Positions 1 to 8,358 of a stretch of DNA of 28,991 nt are shown one piece after another (positions within the stretch are counted from its first letter, which is position 1; each line of letters starts with the position of its first letter). Origin of the DNA: an uncultured Vampirovibrio sp. (GTDB lineage Bacteria; Cyanobacteriota; Vampirovibrionia; Gastranaerophilales; Gastranaerophilaceae); assembly GCA_910583725.1 (NCBI GenBank), contig CAJTXZ010000028.1, positions 1 to 28,991 on the forward strand. Direction: 5' to 3'. The notes under the pieces are model-generated. The model did not search any database, was not told the origin of the DNA, and saw nothing but the letters and a program-made list of their open reading frames with translations. Made by a program: the position numbers and the translations under genes.

Positions 1-298
1 ATTTATTTATAGACGCAGTGCATTGATACTGGTATTGTACGTTGAAAGATGTTTTAGGGGCGCTTAAGTAATGTTATTAGCGGTTTAGAATTTTAGGAAT
101 AGCAGAGCCTGTTTTGCAGCCTTGTTATATCCGTCAGCCTTTATTTTTGTACTCTTCACACTTGCCTGCTTTTGTTTTTTTAAGACAGCTATATTATAAG
201 TAGGACCGCATTCGGAGGGTTGTTCCTCTTTTGTGTATATCTGGACGCTATGCCTGGGGCCTTACTACTCCAAGGTATGTAAGGATTTAACAAGCGGT

Positions 299-520
299 TT
301 ACAGCTGTGCGACAACAATGTGGCAGGCTCTGTGCAGTGCAACGAACGGGGTGGCGGCTGTGCGGGCTCTAACAATGGCAACTGCAACCCGCACGTTACT
401 TGGGGCGCCCTTACGCAGAGCGGCGTACCTTTTACGGGACACATGAATTCAGGCGGCTTGAATTTGTCTTCCGGTTATGACAAGCCCTGGGCCTTTTCGG
501 TGCGCTGTGTCCCGGATTTA
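299..520 (+). pseudogene. Silent cassette 1
   Basis: The cassette opens with LQLCDNNVAGSVQC and ends AFSVRCVPDL. Its first 70 nt (301-370) are identical to 2538-2607 in cassette 5, after which the two diverge at once. The open frame runs from a GTG at 233 to 589, but the nearest purine-rich site (214-219) lies 13 nt upstream of that GTG, so translation is doubtful. Residues upstream of the module look random and lack a signal peptide. Confidence 0.7.
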
Positions 521-696
521 GCGCGGAAATTATTACATATAGGGCATTTGGGCATTTATTCCTGCTACGTTCTGGTATATCAAATATAGGACAAGGTTTT
601 ACAGGCTGTCTTTCATACGGTTTTGCGCACTATACATATACTACTATACCATACAGGCACTATTTAGGTGCCTAGACAAGTACGGGTATACTATAG

Positions 697-876
697 GGCT
701 CTGTGCAGTGCGCTCCGGTTGGCGGCTGTGCGGGCTCTATCTGGGGTAGTTGCGAGCCACACGTTATATGGGGCTCATCCCCACTTGGCAGCGGGCGGCT
801 TCATGGCTGGCTTGCAGAAGCTGTTTTCTATACCGGCGAAGCAGACTCTTTGCGTACCTTTTCGGTGCGCTGGGTG
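697..876 (+). pseudogene. Silent cassette 2 (short)
   Basis: The module begins at GSVQCAPVGGCAG, keeps the VIWG tryptophan and ends TFSVRW, with Trp replacing the usual final Cys. It lacks the LCD lead-in and has one Gly fewer in the GGGC block. The APVGG stretch is closely related to APAGY of cassette 9, so these two form a subfamily. No plausible start codon with a ribosome binding site precedes it. Confidence 0.6.
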
Positions 877-1199
877 TTTTTTTATGGCTGGACGCAGGTT
901 TATAGCTGTTCTTCTTCCGGCCTTTGGCTTTTCTTCTTACCGTTGCTGCAGGTTTTAGTATTGCTGTACTGTGTCAGGGCTTTGAGTGTATTAGGCAGAT
1001 TTTATTATTACTGCATCCTCTAAAAGCAGCCGGATGTTTTTCTACGGCTGTATCACGGCAACTACGGCATTCTGTTTATAAAGAGCTCACAAAGAGGAAG
1101 GCCCAAGGGCTTCAAGGCGGCTGTACTCTTGCGCCCCGTTACATATGACCTTTCAAAATGGATGTCAAATAAACAGTAATGTTAGTGCAGACAACATGC

Positions 1200-1409
1200 T
1201 TGTTAGCTGGCTCTGTGCAGTGCTACTGGCGGGGTGGCGGCTGTGCGGGCGCAGCTATTGGTACAGGGTACGATAACCACTGCTACCCGTTTGACGTATG
1301 GACGGCTACAAGTGCAGGGAGCGGTTCTTATTTCTGGGGCACGCTGCAAGGAGGCGGTTTTAGCGTGCCTTCGCTGCCTGGTACCCTAGCCTTTTCGGTG
1401 CGCTGTGTA
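1200..1409 (+). pseudogene. Silent cassette 3
   Basis: It reads LLAGSVQCYWRGGGCAG, then a longer loop before the conserved Cys, CYPFDVW, a GGGF segment and PGTLAFSVRCV. Length and sequence pair it with cassette 10 (CYPFDIW, LQGGG, LPGTLAFSVR), showing a distinct long-loop subfamily. An ATG at 1179 opens the frame but has no clear ribosome binding site and no leader peptide. Confidence 0.65.
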
Positions 1410-1843
1410 CTCTTTTTTGCCAGCTTGTTTTGCGCCAGCCGGGTTGCCTTTAGCCCTTTTTGCTGCGTCTTGGTTTTGTTTAAGCCTGTCTTCCGGCTTT
1501 ACTTAATAGACGCATTGGTCTGGTGTCAGTCTGTTAGCACAGCGCACGGGTTTTAGCTGTATTTTCTTTTTTTGGTAGAGCGAGCTTTGTTTTTATACAG
1601 CAAGGTATACGTCTTTTGCGTCCGAGTTATCATAGAATAAGCGGCTTATACCTTTAGCGCCTATGTTTTGCCAGTTCATATATATTTTTACACAGGGCAG
1701 CGTACTTTTTTGTTGTATTGCCCCAGGCTTTTTACGGCGTTATGGGTTGTTATTATAGTTACAAAGGTATGTTTAAGACAATATATAAGGCTGCGGGAGT
1801 CTATAGACTTTTATTGGGAAATTTATATCCACACAAAAATGCG

Positions 1844-2035
1844 TGCAGCACAGGCTCTGTGCGGTGCAACGAACGGGGCGGCGGATGTGCGGGCTCTGTA
1901 GGTGACGGCTGCCACCCGTACGCATTTTGGTCAGGCACTCATATTACAGGCAGCAGCTATCACGCCTTTTGGGAGGCAGGAGGCTCTATTAATACAGGCT
2001 CCAGAAATACCACGGAGGCCTATTCGGTGCGCTGT
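1844..2035 (+). pseudogene. Silent cassette 4
   Basis: It reads STGSVRCNERGGGCAG, CHPYAFWSG, an AGGS segment and AYSVRC. The NERGGGCAG block matches cassettes 1 and 5, while the region after it is unique to this copy. The open frame extends from 1718 to 2209, but the sequence on either side of the module shows no recognisable domain. Confidence 0.65.
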
Positions 2036-2538
2036 TTGTTTTATAGAGCAATACTTGTCGGAGTTTTAGCTGCCGCAGGGCTTTATACCGCTTTCTTTGA
2101 GCTGTGTCTTTGGATTTATTTACAACACATTTCATTAGGTTATACTGCAATAGTCGCGTGCATAAAAAAGCCATATGTGCATTTTAATAAAGATATAAGG
2201 ATGTTTTAGCCGGTGCAAAGTTTCAATATTATAATACTTAGCAGTTTATTGAGCCTGATATCTTTATATTAAGATGGGACAAGTCAAAAGACAACCGCAG
2301 AATATACTCTTTATTAGGCGTATAGCAGATGAGGAGTTTTTTGAGTACATAATAAATGTATAAAGTACAAGCCTTTCAAAGACACATTTTCAGGTGCGGG
2401 CGAAGGAGGCGGCCTGCATAGCTTGCTTTGTGACATAAATTCTACATACAAAAAAAGGGTATATAGACTGTTACCGCAAGAAAAATACAGCGTAAAACCA
2501 CGTATCAATATCAGCCTAGCAAGGTAAGGTGAAGAGGA

Positions 2539-2760
2539 CAGCTGTGCGACAACAATGTGGCAGGCTCTGTGCAGTGCAACGAACGGGGTGGCGGCTGTGC
2601 GGGCTCTGCTGATGGCCACTGCTGGCCGAACAACATGTGGTCAGGCGTTCCTGTAAGCAGTACACAGTACCATTCCAGCAACCTGAACACTGGCGGCTTT
2701 TATATGAACCAGCACGTTCCTACCTATGCCTTTTCGGTGCGCTGTGTCCAGGATTTAAGG
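2539..2760 (+). pseudogene. Silent cassette 5
   Basis: It reads QLCDNNVAGSVQCNERGGGCAG (given here as the shared opening of cassette 1), then CWPNNMWSG, a GGFYMN segment and AFSVRCVQDLR. The first 70 nt are identical to cassette 1. The 3' end shares the TGTCC-GGATTTA type ending with cassettes 1 and 7, which probably reflects the natural C-terminus (CVRDLR) of the intact protein. Confidence 0.7.
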
Positions 2761-2813
2761 ATTTACAAACAACCTAAAAAGTGTGTTAGAGGTAATTTAG
2801 ACCGACTTTCGCA

Positions 2814-3002
2814 GGCTCTGTACAGTGCAGCGTACTATGGGGCGGCTGTGCGGGCTCTAACAATGGCCACTGCTACCCGTATGCTTTGTGGTCAGGTACT
2901 TTTGTTCCTGACGCGCTTCGCTATGCGTATGACTTTGCAGGCGGTTCTTTTTACCCGCCAATTGCAGGGCACGCTTTAGCTTACAGCCTTTCGGTGCGCC
3001 TT
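2814..3002 (+). pseudogene. Silent cassette 6
   Basis: Read in the frame starting at 2814 it gives GSVQCSVLWGGCAGSNNGHC, then YPYALWSG, RYAYDFAGGSF and a degraded end LAYSLSVRL. It lies only about 50 nt after cassette 5. The SNNG segment matches cassette 1 at DNA level, so this copy is a mosaic. The final Cys of AFSVRC is lost. Confidence 0.6.
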
Positions 3003-3339
3003 ATATTGCAGGCTCTTTGCTGCTCGTCTAGGTGGATTCGGAGTTTTTACTATTTATACAGATTAGCTTCCTTTATTGCTGCTTTAGCCTATGTTTTGCG
3101 TATGTTTTGTTATCATATTTACCCTCAGGTCGTGTTTAACATCAAAGGTACCTGCATATTAAAATACTGCATTTGCGCGGCCATAGGCAGATATACCGCA
3201 TTACAGTACTCCATCTGAATTAGTGACCAATATAAAGCTTAATGTAACGCAGGCAGAGGCTTTTACAGCTGTGCAGGACTTCATTTGAAAAGCGTACCGC
3301 AGCCAAGGGCGATAGCAGGCTTGCGATGAGCAAGGATGC

Positions 3340-3672
3340 GTGTCCGTTTATGGCGAGGAACAAGCAGCAACTGCGTCAGGTTTTACAATGAAGCAAGTGA
3401 ACCGACAGCTGTGCGACATTAATGCCGGGCAAGGCTCTGTGCAGTGCTTTGAGCGGGGTGGCGGCTGTGCGGGTGCATCTATTGGCACACCTTGGCCTAA
3501 TAACTGCTATCCGCGCATTGTATGGTCAGGCAGTGTTCAGTCTAGCGACGTATACTGGTCTCCAATGAGTTTAATTAACGGCAAGGTCTGGTTGACAGAC
3601 GCGTGCGGTACGGGGTATTGCGCAAGTTCCTTTGCCTTTTCGGTGCGCTGTGTCCGGGATTTAAGAGTTTAG
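3340..3672 (+). pseudogene. Silent cassette 7, with natural-looking C-terminus
   Basis: The frame opens at a GTG and carries about 22 residues before RQLCD, then GSVQCFERGGGCAG, CYPRIVWSG and AFSVRCVRDLRV followed by TAG. This is the longest copy and the only one in which the module ends in a compact CVRDLRV-stop, resembling an intact gene end. It still lacks a signal peptide, a prepilin leader and the N-terminal half of a lectin-like domain. A translated short protein cannot be excluded. Confidence 0.6.
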
Positions 3673-3844
3673 CAGCCCGGTTTATAGACAGAGGATTAAC
3701 AGATATCCAAGCAGGCAGCGGTTTTGATGACACTGCAGGTATAGCCCGTTTGTGTTCTGAGTATAACCCCATAAAGACCTCGGCAGCCCGAAAGGAAATC
3801 TTAGAAGGGCCAGATGCGAAGTTTTGCCATAGGGCGGGCTTGAC

Positions 3845-4320
3845 GGCGGCTGTGCGGGTGTTTGCGGCGGCTCTTAAATTTATTTTGTATGGTTGAGTGT
3901 TATTTGCAGACGGCGTTAGTTATTGTATATAAGGTTTTACAGGGGGAGATTTTACCGCAAGCCTTGTGCCCAGCGTACCTATGTTATTCTGGACGCACCG
4001 TTTATTCCTCGCGTTTCGTATGACTTTAGCGGGTACGCATTCTTGCTTTTGGCAAGTTCTGCTATCACCCTCAGCTGCTGTATGTATCTTACTCTTCGTA
4101 TTTTCGTACGACTTTGGCAGGCGCAGTTGCAGAGCCAATTTTCACAGTTGACTGCGGGCTCCTCGCGTTTTCGCATGGCTTTGGCGGGCACTACGGCAAA
4201 GCTAGATTTGTATACGGTTCGCGTGCATACGCCCGACTCACCTGCTCCATTTTTTTAAAGTGACATTCGTCTTGAAAGCTCGCATGTAACGGGCACAGCG
4301 GCAAAGCCACCTTAAAGCCC
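3845..4320 (+). pseudogene. Cassette debris
   Basis: Fragments include a GGCAG-coding scrap near 3845-3872 and three imperfect copies of a motif coding S-(Y/H)-(D/G)-F-(S/G)-G at 4009-4033, 4101-4121 and 4163-4188, related to YAYDFAGG of cassette 6. A block at 4282-4318 matches 5074-5110, the DNA just downstream of cassette 10. This looks like the remains of one or more cassettes after repeated recombination. No open frame here is convincing. Confidence 0.5.
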
Positions 4321-4475
4321 TCAGCTCGCTTCCGCTAGTCAATTTTTTCATACAGAGTCCTCTTGGCTGCGGTGCGCCTCTTACGCCTCGCGTTTTGCAG
4401 GGTGTTTAATTTTATTGTGCTGTGTTTTTGGATTTAGTATAGGTATATTAATGTTTATAGCAGACTATGCACGGT

Positions 4476-4679
4476 TTACAGCTGTGCGACTATAACGTAG
4501 CTGGCTCTGTGCAGTGCGCTCCGGCTGGTTACTGTGCGGGCGCGAACAACAGCAATTGCTATGGCGGCGTTATTTGGTCAGACTACTTTAGCGGCAGCAG
4601 CTATTACTATGCCTACCTGAAATCCGGAAGCTTCGGGCTAGAACCGGGCCCTATTACCTATGCCTTTTCGGTGCGCTGT
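4476..4679 (+). pseudogene. Silent cassette 9
   Basis: It reads LQLCDYNVAGSVQCAPAGYC, then a short loop, GGVIWSDY, SGSSYYYAYLKSGSF and AFSVRC. An ATG at 4467 lies three codons ahead of the module, but there is no ribosome binding site and nothing that could be a leader. The DNA around the module start closely resembles cassette 1 (GGTTTACAGCTGTGCGAC), marking a conserved cassette 5' boundary. Confidence 0.65.
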
Positions 4680-4842
4680 TTGCTCATCAAATGCGACGGC
4701 GTTGCGGTCAGAGTGCTCTTTACTGCGCGCTTTTGAGGTGGAAGGGCCCTATGGATTTGAAGTTTTACATTTGGCGTCCCGCAGTCTGTTGTGCTTAGTT
4801 AGGTATGATGTCAATGTTTTAGTATGTATATGCTTAAAGTCT

Positions 4843-5064
4843 TTACTGTGCGACGGCAGCATAGGAGGCTCTGTGCGGTGCAGCGGGCTTGGTGGCGGCT
4901 GTGCGGGCGCTGCTACAGGTACAGTGCACGCTGGAGTCTGCTACCCGTTTGATATATGGGCATTTGTCGCCACAGGGGATGGTTCGTACCCTTGGGGTTA
5001 TTTGCAGGGCGGCGGGCTTGGTGTAGATATTCTTCCTGGTACTCTTGCCTTTTCGGTGCGCAGC
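4843..5064 (+). pseudogene. Silent cassette 10
   Basis: It reads LLCDGSIGGSVRCSGLGGGC, a long loop, CYPFDIW, LQGGGLGVD and LPGTLAFSVR, with Ser in place of the last Cys. It is the partner of cassette 3. It is the last copy before the convergent metal ATPase gene. Its 3' flank (5074-5110) is duplicated at 4282-4318. Confidence 0.65.
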
Positions 5065-5344
5065 TTGCTCATCGAATGTAACGGGCACGACGGCAGAGGC
5101 ACCTTAAAGCTCTTGGCTGTGGTGCGCCCTCAGGGGGTTTTAGGGCGCGCGTGCCTTGGCCCGGGGCTTAGGCCGGTCTTGTTTTTGTGTGTAACAGAGG
5201 ATTTGCGCAGAAATGTCATCTCTATGCTGACTGGTTAGCGGTTTTAGGGCTGTGGAGTTGGCTTATAGTATTCAGGCATGCGTCTTTGTTGGATTTAATA
5301 GATAAACTATGCCACAAAAGCTTTATTTTATAGGGTTTTAGAAA

Positions 5345-7453
5345 TTATATATTTTTTGAATACAAAATTCTTAATGAATTTAAAATTGCCAAAATTGACA
5401 CACCAACATCGGCAAAAACCGCTCCCCACATAGAAACAGCACCCATAGCGCCAAGGATTAAAAATAACAGCTTCACAAAAAGTATGAATGCAATATTTTG
5501 CTTAATAATTCTTAACGTATTTTTGGAAATTTTAACTGCGAGAGCCGCTTTTTCAAGATTATCATCCATTATAACCACATCACATGCCTCAATTGCAGCA
5601 TCAGAGCCCATCGCGCCCATTGCAATACCAATATCGGCACGGGATATTACTGGTGCATCGTTAATGCCATCACCAATGAATATAACCGTTTCGGCAGGTT
5701 TTTGGGCATTTATAAGCTTTTCAAGCTCAAAAACTTTTTGATTCGGCAACAGGTTAGAATGAATTGTATCAATTTGTAACAATTTTTGAACATTTTTTGC
5801 AGCAGGCTCGTTATCGCCGGTTAACATTACCGTTTTTCTAATACCTGCCTGGTTTTTCAGCATTTCTAGGGCCTTTTTAGAATTAGGCTTAATGGTGTCA
5901 GCAATCGTAATATAACCGGCAAAAGCCTTATTAATCGCTATATAGATGGTTGTAAAGTCCAAAACGGGCTTTGGTATTGAAATTGAGTGCATTTGCATCA
6001 TAGAAAGATTACCAATGAGTACATTATGCCCGAAAATATCTGCCGACAAACCCTTCCCTGCCGTCTCTTTTATGTTTTGAACGCTAGAAGGGTTTATTAT
6101 ACCGTCAGAAAGCTTACTGTATGCGGCCTTTACAGAGATAGCTATTGGGTGATTAGAAAAATTTTCAGCGTGGGCTGCAAATTTTAAAAGTTCTTCCTTT
6201 GAAATGGCGCCGGAATGCGGATTTAGGACAGATAAAAACGAAGTTTCAGGACAAATTTCAGACACAGCAAACCTGCCAGTGGTCAATGTGCCTGTTTTAT
6301 CAAATGCCACGGCGGAAGCCCGCGCCATAGCTTCAATATAGGTACTTCCTTTGATTAAAATACCTGATTTTGAAGCCCTGCCAATGCCCGCAAAAAAACC
6401 CAAAGGTATTGATATGACTAGCGCACAGGGACATGAGATTACAAGGAAGGTGAGGGCCCTTTCAAACCAAGTAGCAAAGCTGCCGCCAAAAACAGATGGA
6501 AAAATTGGCGGAATAGCACACAGGACAAGGGCTAAAGCCACAACCATGGGAGTGTAAACTTTGGCAAATTTTGTAATAAAATTTTCAGTCTTAGCCTTCT
6601 TAGAGTAAGCATTTTCAACCATTTCCAGAATTTTTGACACACTGGAGTCAACGAATTTTTTTGTAACTTTTATTTTAAGAACACCATCAAGGTTCATAAA
6701 GCCGCTCAGGGCTTCGGTTTCAGGTGACAGCATTCTTGGAAGAGCCTCTCCTGTCAGGGCTGAGGTATCAACAGATGAAGCTCCCTCCAGTACAATCCCG
6801 TCAAGAGGAATTTTTTCACCAGGCTGAACCACAATAATATCGCCTATTTGCACCTCTTTTGGCGATACTATTTTAAACCCGTCATTTGAGTATAGGTTGG
6901 CAAATTCCGGCTTAATTTTCATTAAATTTGCGATTGATTTTCTTGATTTTTGAACGGCATACTCAGAAAAAAGTTCGCCAATCTGGTATAACACCATCAC
7001 CATAAGGGCTTCGGGGTATTCACCAATTAAAAAAGCACCAAGGGTGGCAATTGTCATAAGAAAATTTTCATCAAGAAAATGTTTGGTTAAAACATTGCGA
7101 AAGGCTTGTGCCACAATGTTTTTAGCGATAATTAAATAAGCGGCAGCATATATTAAAATTTTAGTTATACGGGCTAAAGAAGGCTCTGACACAAGGTTTT
7201 CAGGATGGAAGATTATAGCGAAGAGAAAAATTGATAAAGCGGCCAAAATCCTTGCTATCATTGCTTTTCTCTTAGAATTAATATGAGTATCAGAATCACT
7301 GTTAAAATGGCTGTGGACGCTATGGCAGGCGCAGCCTGAGTGTTTGTGAGTATGGGCATGGTTTGCTTCGCCATTTTTTCTGTCAGATTTTGAGGTGTGA
7401 TGCTCATGGAGGGCGCAATTGCAGTTGTGATGGTGTTTTTCAGGTTTGCACAT
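5345..7453 (-). CDS. cadA: P1B-type heavy-metal efflux ATPase (Zn/Cd/Pb)
   Basis: A membrane pump that exports divalent soft metals using ATP. The 702-residue protein starts at ATG 7453, preceded by AAGGA 7 nt upstream; an in-frame TTG at 7507 lies inside an operator and is unlikely. In order it shows a His/Cys-rich N-terminus (HHHNCNC, HEHH, HAHTHKH) in place of a classical CxxC metal-binding domain, membrane helices, TGEALP of the actuator domain, the SCPCALV metal-site helix near residue 340, DKTGTLT with the phosphorylated Asp near 384, SNHPIA near 432, TGDNEP and GDGINDAP near 593. The CPC signature and His-rich tail fit the zinc/cadmium branch better than copper. The symbol is by family; zntA or ziaA would fit equally. 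It faces the cassette array tail to tail, and its promoter carries ArsR-type operators. Confidence 0.93.
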   Translation of the reverse strand: MCKPEKHHHNCNCALHEHHTSKSDRKNGEANHAHTHKHSGCACHSVHSHFNSDSDTHINSKRKAMIARILAALSIFLFAIIFHPENLVSEPSLARITKILIYAAAYLIIAKNIVAQAFRNVLTKHFLDENFLMTIATLGAFLIGEYPEALMVMVLYQIGELFSEYAVQKSRKSIANLMKIKPEFANLYSNDGFKIVSPKEVQIGDIIVVQPGEKIPLDGIVLEGASSVDTSALTGEALPRMLSPETEALSGFMNLDGVLKIKVTKKFVDSSVSKILEMVENAYSKKAKTENFITKFAKVYTPMVVALALVLCAIPPIFPSVFGGSFATWFERALTFLVISCPCALVISIPLGFFAGIGRASKSGILIKGSTYIEAMARASAVAFDKTGTLTTGRFAVSEICPETSFLSVLNPHSGAISKEELLKFAAHAENFSNHPIAISVKAAYSKLSDGIINPSSVQNIKETAGKGLSADIFGHNVLIGNLSMMQMHSISIPKPVLDFTTIYIAINKAFAGYITIADTIKPNSKKALEMLKNQAGIRKTVMLTGDNEPAAKNVQKLLQIDTIHSNLLPNQKVFELEKLINAQKPAETVIFIGDGINDAPVISRADIGIAMGAMGSDAAIEACDVVIMDDNLEKAALAVKISKNTLRIIKQNIAFILFVKLLFLILGAMGAVSMWGAVFADVGVSILAILNSLRILYSKNI

Positions 7454-7490
7454 AGTTTTTTCCTTATTGTTTATAAGTTTTGTTTTTATG

Positions 7491-7508
7491 GTTGAACAAG
7501 TATTCAAC
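7491..7508. promoter_or_regulatory. Second ArsR-type operator near the cadA start
   Basis: GTTGAACAAGTATTCAAC is a 6-6-6 dyad with the same TTGAA/TTCAA arms as the promoter operator. It lies about 33 bp from it (start to start), around or just past the expected transcription start, so two repressor dimers may bind side by side. Confidence 0.65.
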
Positions 7509-7517
7509 TATATTATT

Positions 7518-7547
7518 AGTATAATTGAACAACTGTTCAATTGTCAA
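7518..7547 (-). promoter_or_regulatory. cadA promoter with ArsR-type operator in the spacer
   Basis: On the minus strand there is a TTGACA -35 (7542-7547), an 18-bp spacer and a TATACT -10 (7518-7523). The spacer is exactly the perfect dyad ATTGAACAACTGTTCAAT (7524-7541). Binding there would block RNA polymerase, as for CadC/SmtB-family repressors released by metal. Confidence 0.85.
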
Positions 7548-7559
7548 GATGGTTCTTCA

Positions 7560-8300
7560 TAATTTTTTACACGCGCAGAAAAGAATGGTAGCAAGGTTAT
7601 TGCCAATTAGGGATTTTAGAGATTTTGATAGGCTAAAATAAAGAGCAGGCAAGGATAGAAGCGTGTGCCAAAAAAATAAAAAACTTGCAAAACCTTCGAA
7701 TGGAAAGCATTTTCACAATTCAAAAGATGTAAAAAGCGCACACCATTGGAATTAGAGGCTCTCTATTTTATTAAAAAACAAATAAAAGCCGCTCACTAAC
7801 CGGCTTCACAGATTAGCTTAAAGCGTGAAATCAGGATATAGATAGGGTTTTAGGTAGTTTTTTTAAGAATATTCTGATTTAGCAAAGCTGAAAGTCAAGC
7901 TAGCACAAGGTTTTTCATTTTTTAGGTACGTGAATTTTTATAAAAAGAGGCTAAAAGATATATAATATAAGGGTTTTAGGCGTCAAATAGCGTCAAAATA
8001 GCATTAGTAGAGGTTTTGCCAGCTATAAAAATTAACGCTTGAATTTAAATATGCTGAAATTGCGCACCAGATAAGGATTTTATAATGAATTATATGTAAA
8101 ATAAGGCAGAATGCAGAAAAAGCAGTGGTTTTAGGGTTTTATAAAAATTATCTAAAAAATGAATATGGCAAAAAGCAGCTAATTATAAGGGTTTTAAGCG
8201 TGAAGAATGACTGTAGATACTTGCAGGATAAGGGTTTTAAGCAGAAAAATTGGAATTTCTTAAAATATAAAAAATCACAAAAATTGCACGTATGACGATA
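7560..8300. other. Gene-free AT-rich interval with iterated GGGTTTTA motif
   Basis: No credible gene is seen on either strand. The motif GGGTTTTA(A/G)G occurs at 7845, 7971, 8189 and 8232, with close variants at 8074 and as a doublet at 8127-8141; several are preceded by ATAA. Spacing shrinks from 126 to 43 bp. Related GTTTTAG strings are frequent in the noncoding DNA of the cassette array. Confidence 0.5.
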
Positions 8301-8305
8301 TTTTA

Positions 8306-8323
8306 GTTGAATAGTTGTTCAGA
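8306..8323. promoter_or_regulatory. Third ArsR-type operator
   Basis: GTTGAATAGTTGTTCAGA keeps the TTGAA-N6-TTCA(A/G) pattern of the two cadA sites. It lies about 70 bp upstream of the -35 of the ArsR gene, suggesting autoregulation or a looped complex. Confidence 0.5.
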
Positions 8324-8358
8324 TGTTGCACAAAATAGCAAAAAATGTTTTTGTAAAA

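Larger units (their letters stand above)
1..5260 (+). repeat. Array of silent variable-domain cassettes
   Basis: This stretch contains nine recognisable partial copies of one coding module and several remnants, all in the same orientation but in all three frames, separated by 100-600 bp of DNA without credible genes. Each copy encodes about 55-75 residues with the skeleton LCD, GSVQC, GGGCAG, a further Cys, a Trp (usually WSG or WG), a GG, and a terminal AFSVRC. The ending resembles the C-terminus of Fibrobacter-major-paralogue and C-type-lectin-like domains, where YSVRC or FSVRC is common. Most copies lack an ATG with a ribosome binding site and all lack the N-terminal half of such a domain. 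Copies share identical nucleotide blocks at their 5' and 3' ends while the middle varies in sequence and length. I infer a donor library for gene conversion; a graveyard of duplicated domains is the alternative. The expressed partner is not in the window. Confidence 0.75.

Noticed and set aside
668..958. Open frame of 96 codons overlapping cassette 2
   Set aside because: It is a shadow frame of the cassette; the translated sequence has no family features and no ribosome binding site.
4660..4842. N-terminal part of the 192-codon frame that includes cassette 10
   Set aside because: It overlaps the end of cassette 9 in another frame and its residues look random; only the module from 4843 is supported.
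1..5340. Integron cassette array
   Set aside because: The cassettes do not hold complete genes, and no attC-like paired inverted repeats or integrase were seen.
7454..7507. Longer N-terminus of the metal ATPase from a TTG codon
   Set aside because: The TTG lies within an operator dyad and has no ribosome binding site, whereas ATG 7453 has AAGGA at the right distance.
1..8300. CRISPR array suggested by repeated GTTTTAG
   Set aside because: The repeated string is only 7-10 nt, spacing is irregular, and no 30-nt spacer pattern or cas gene is present.
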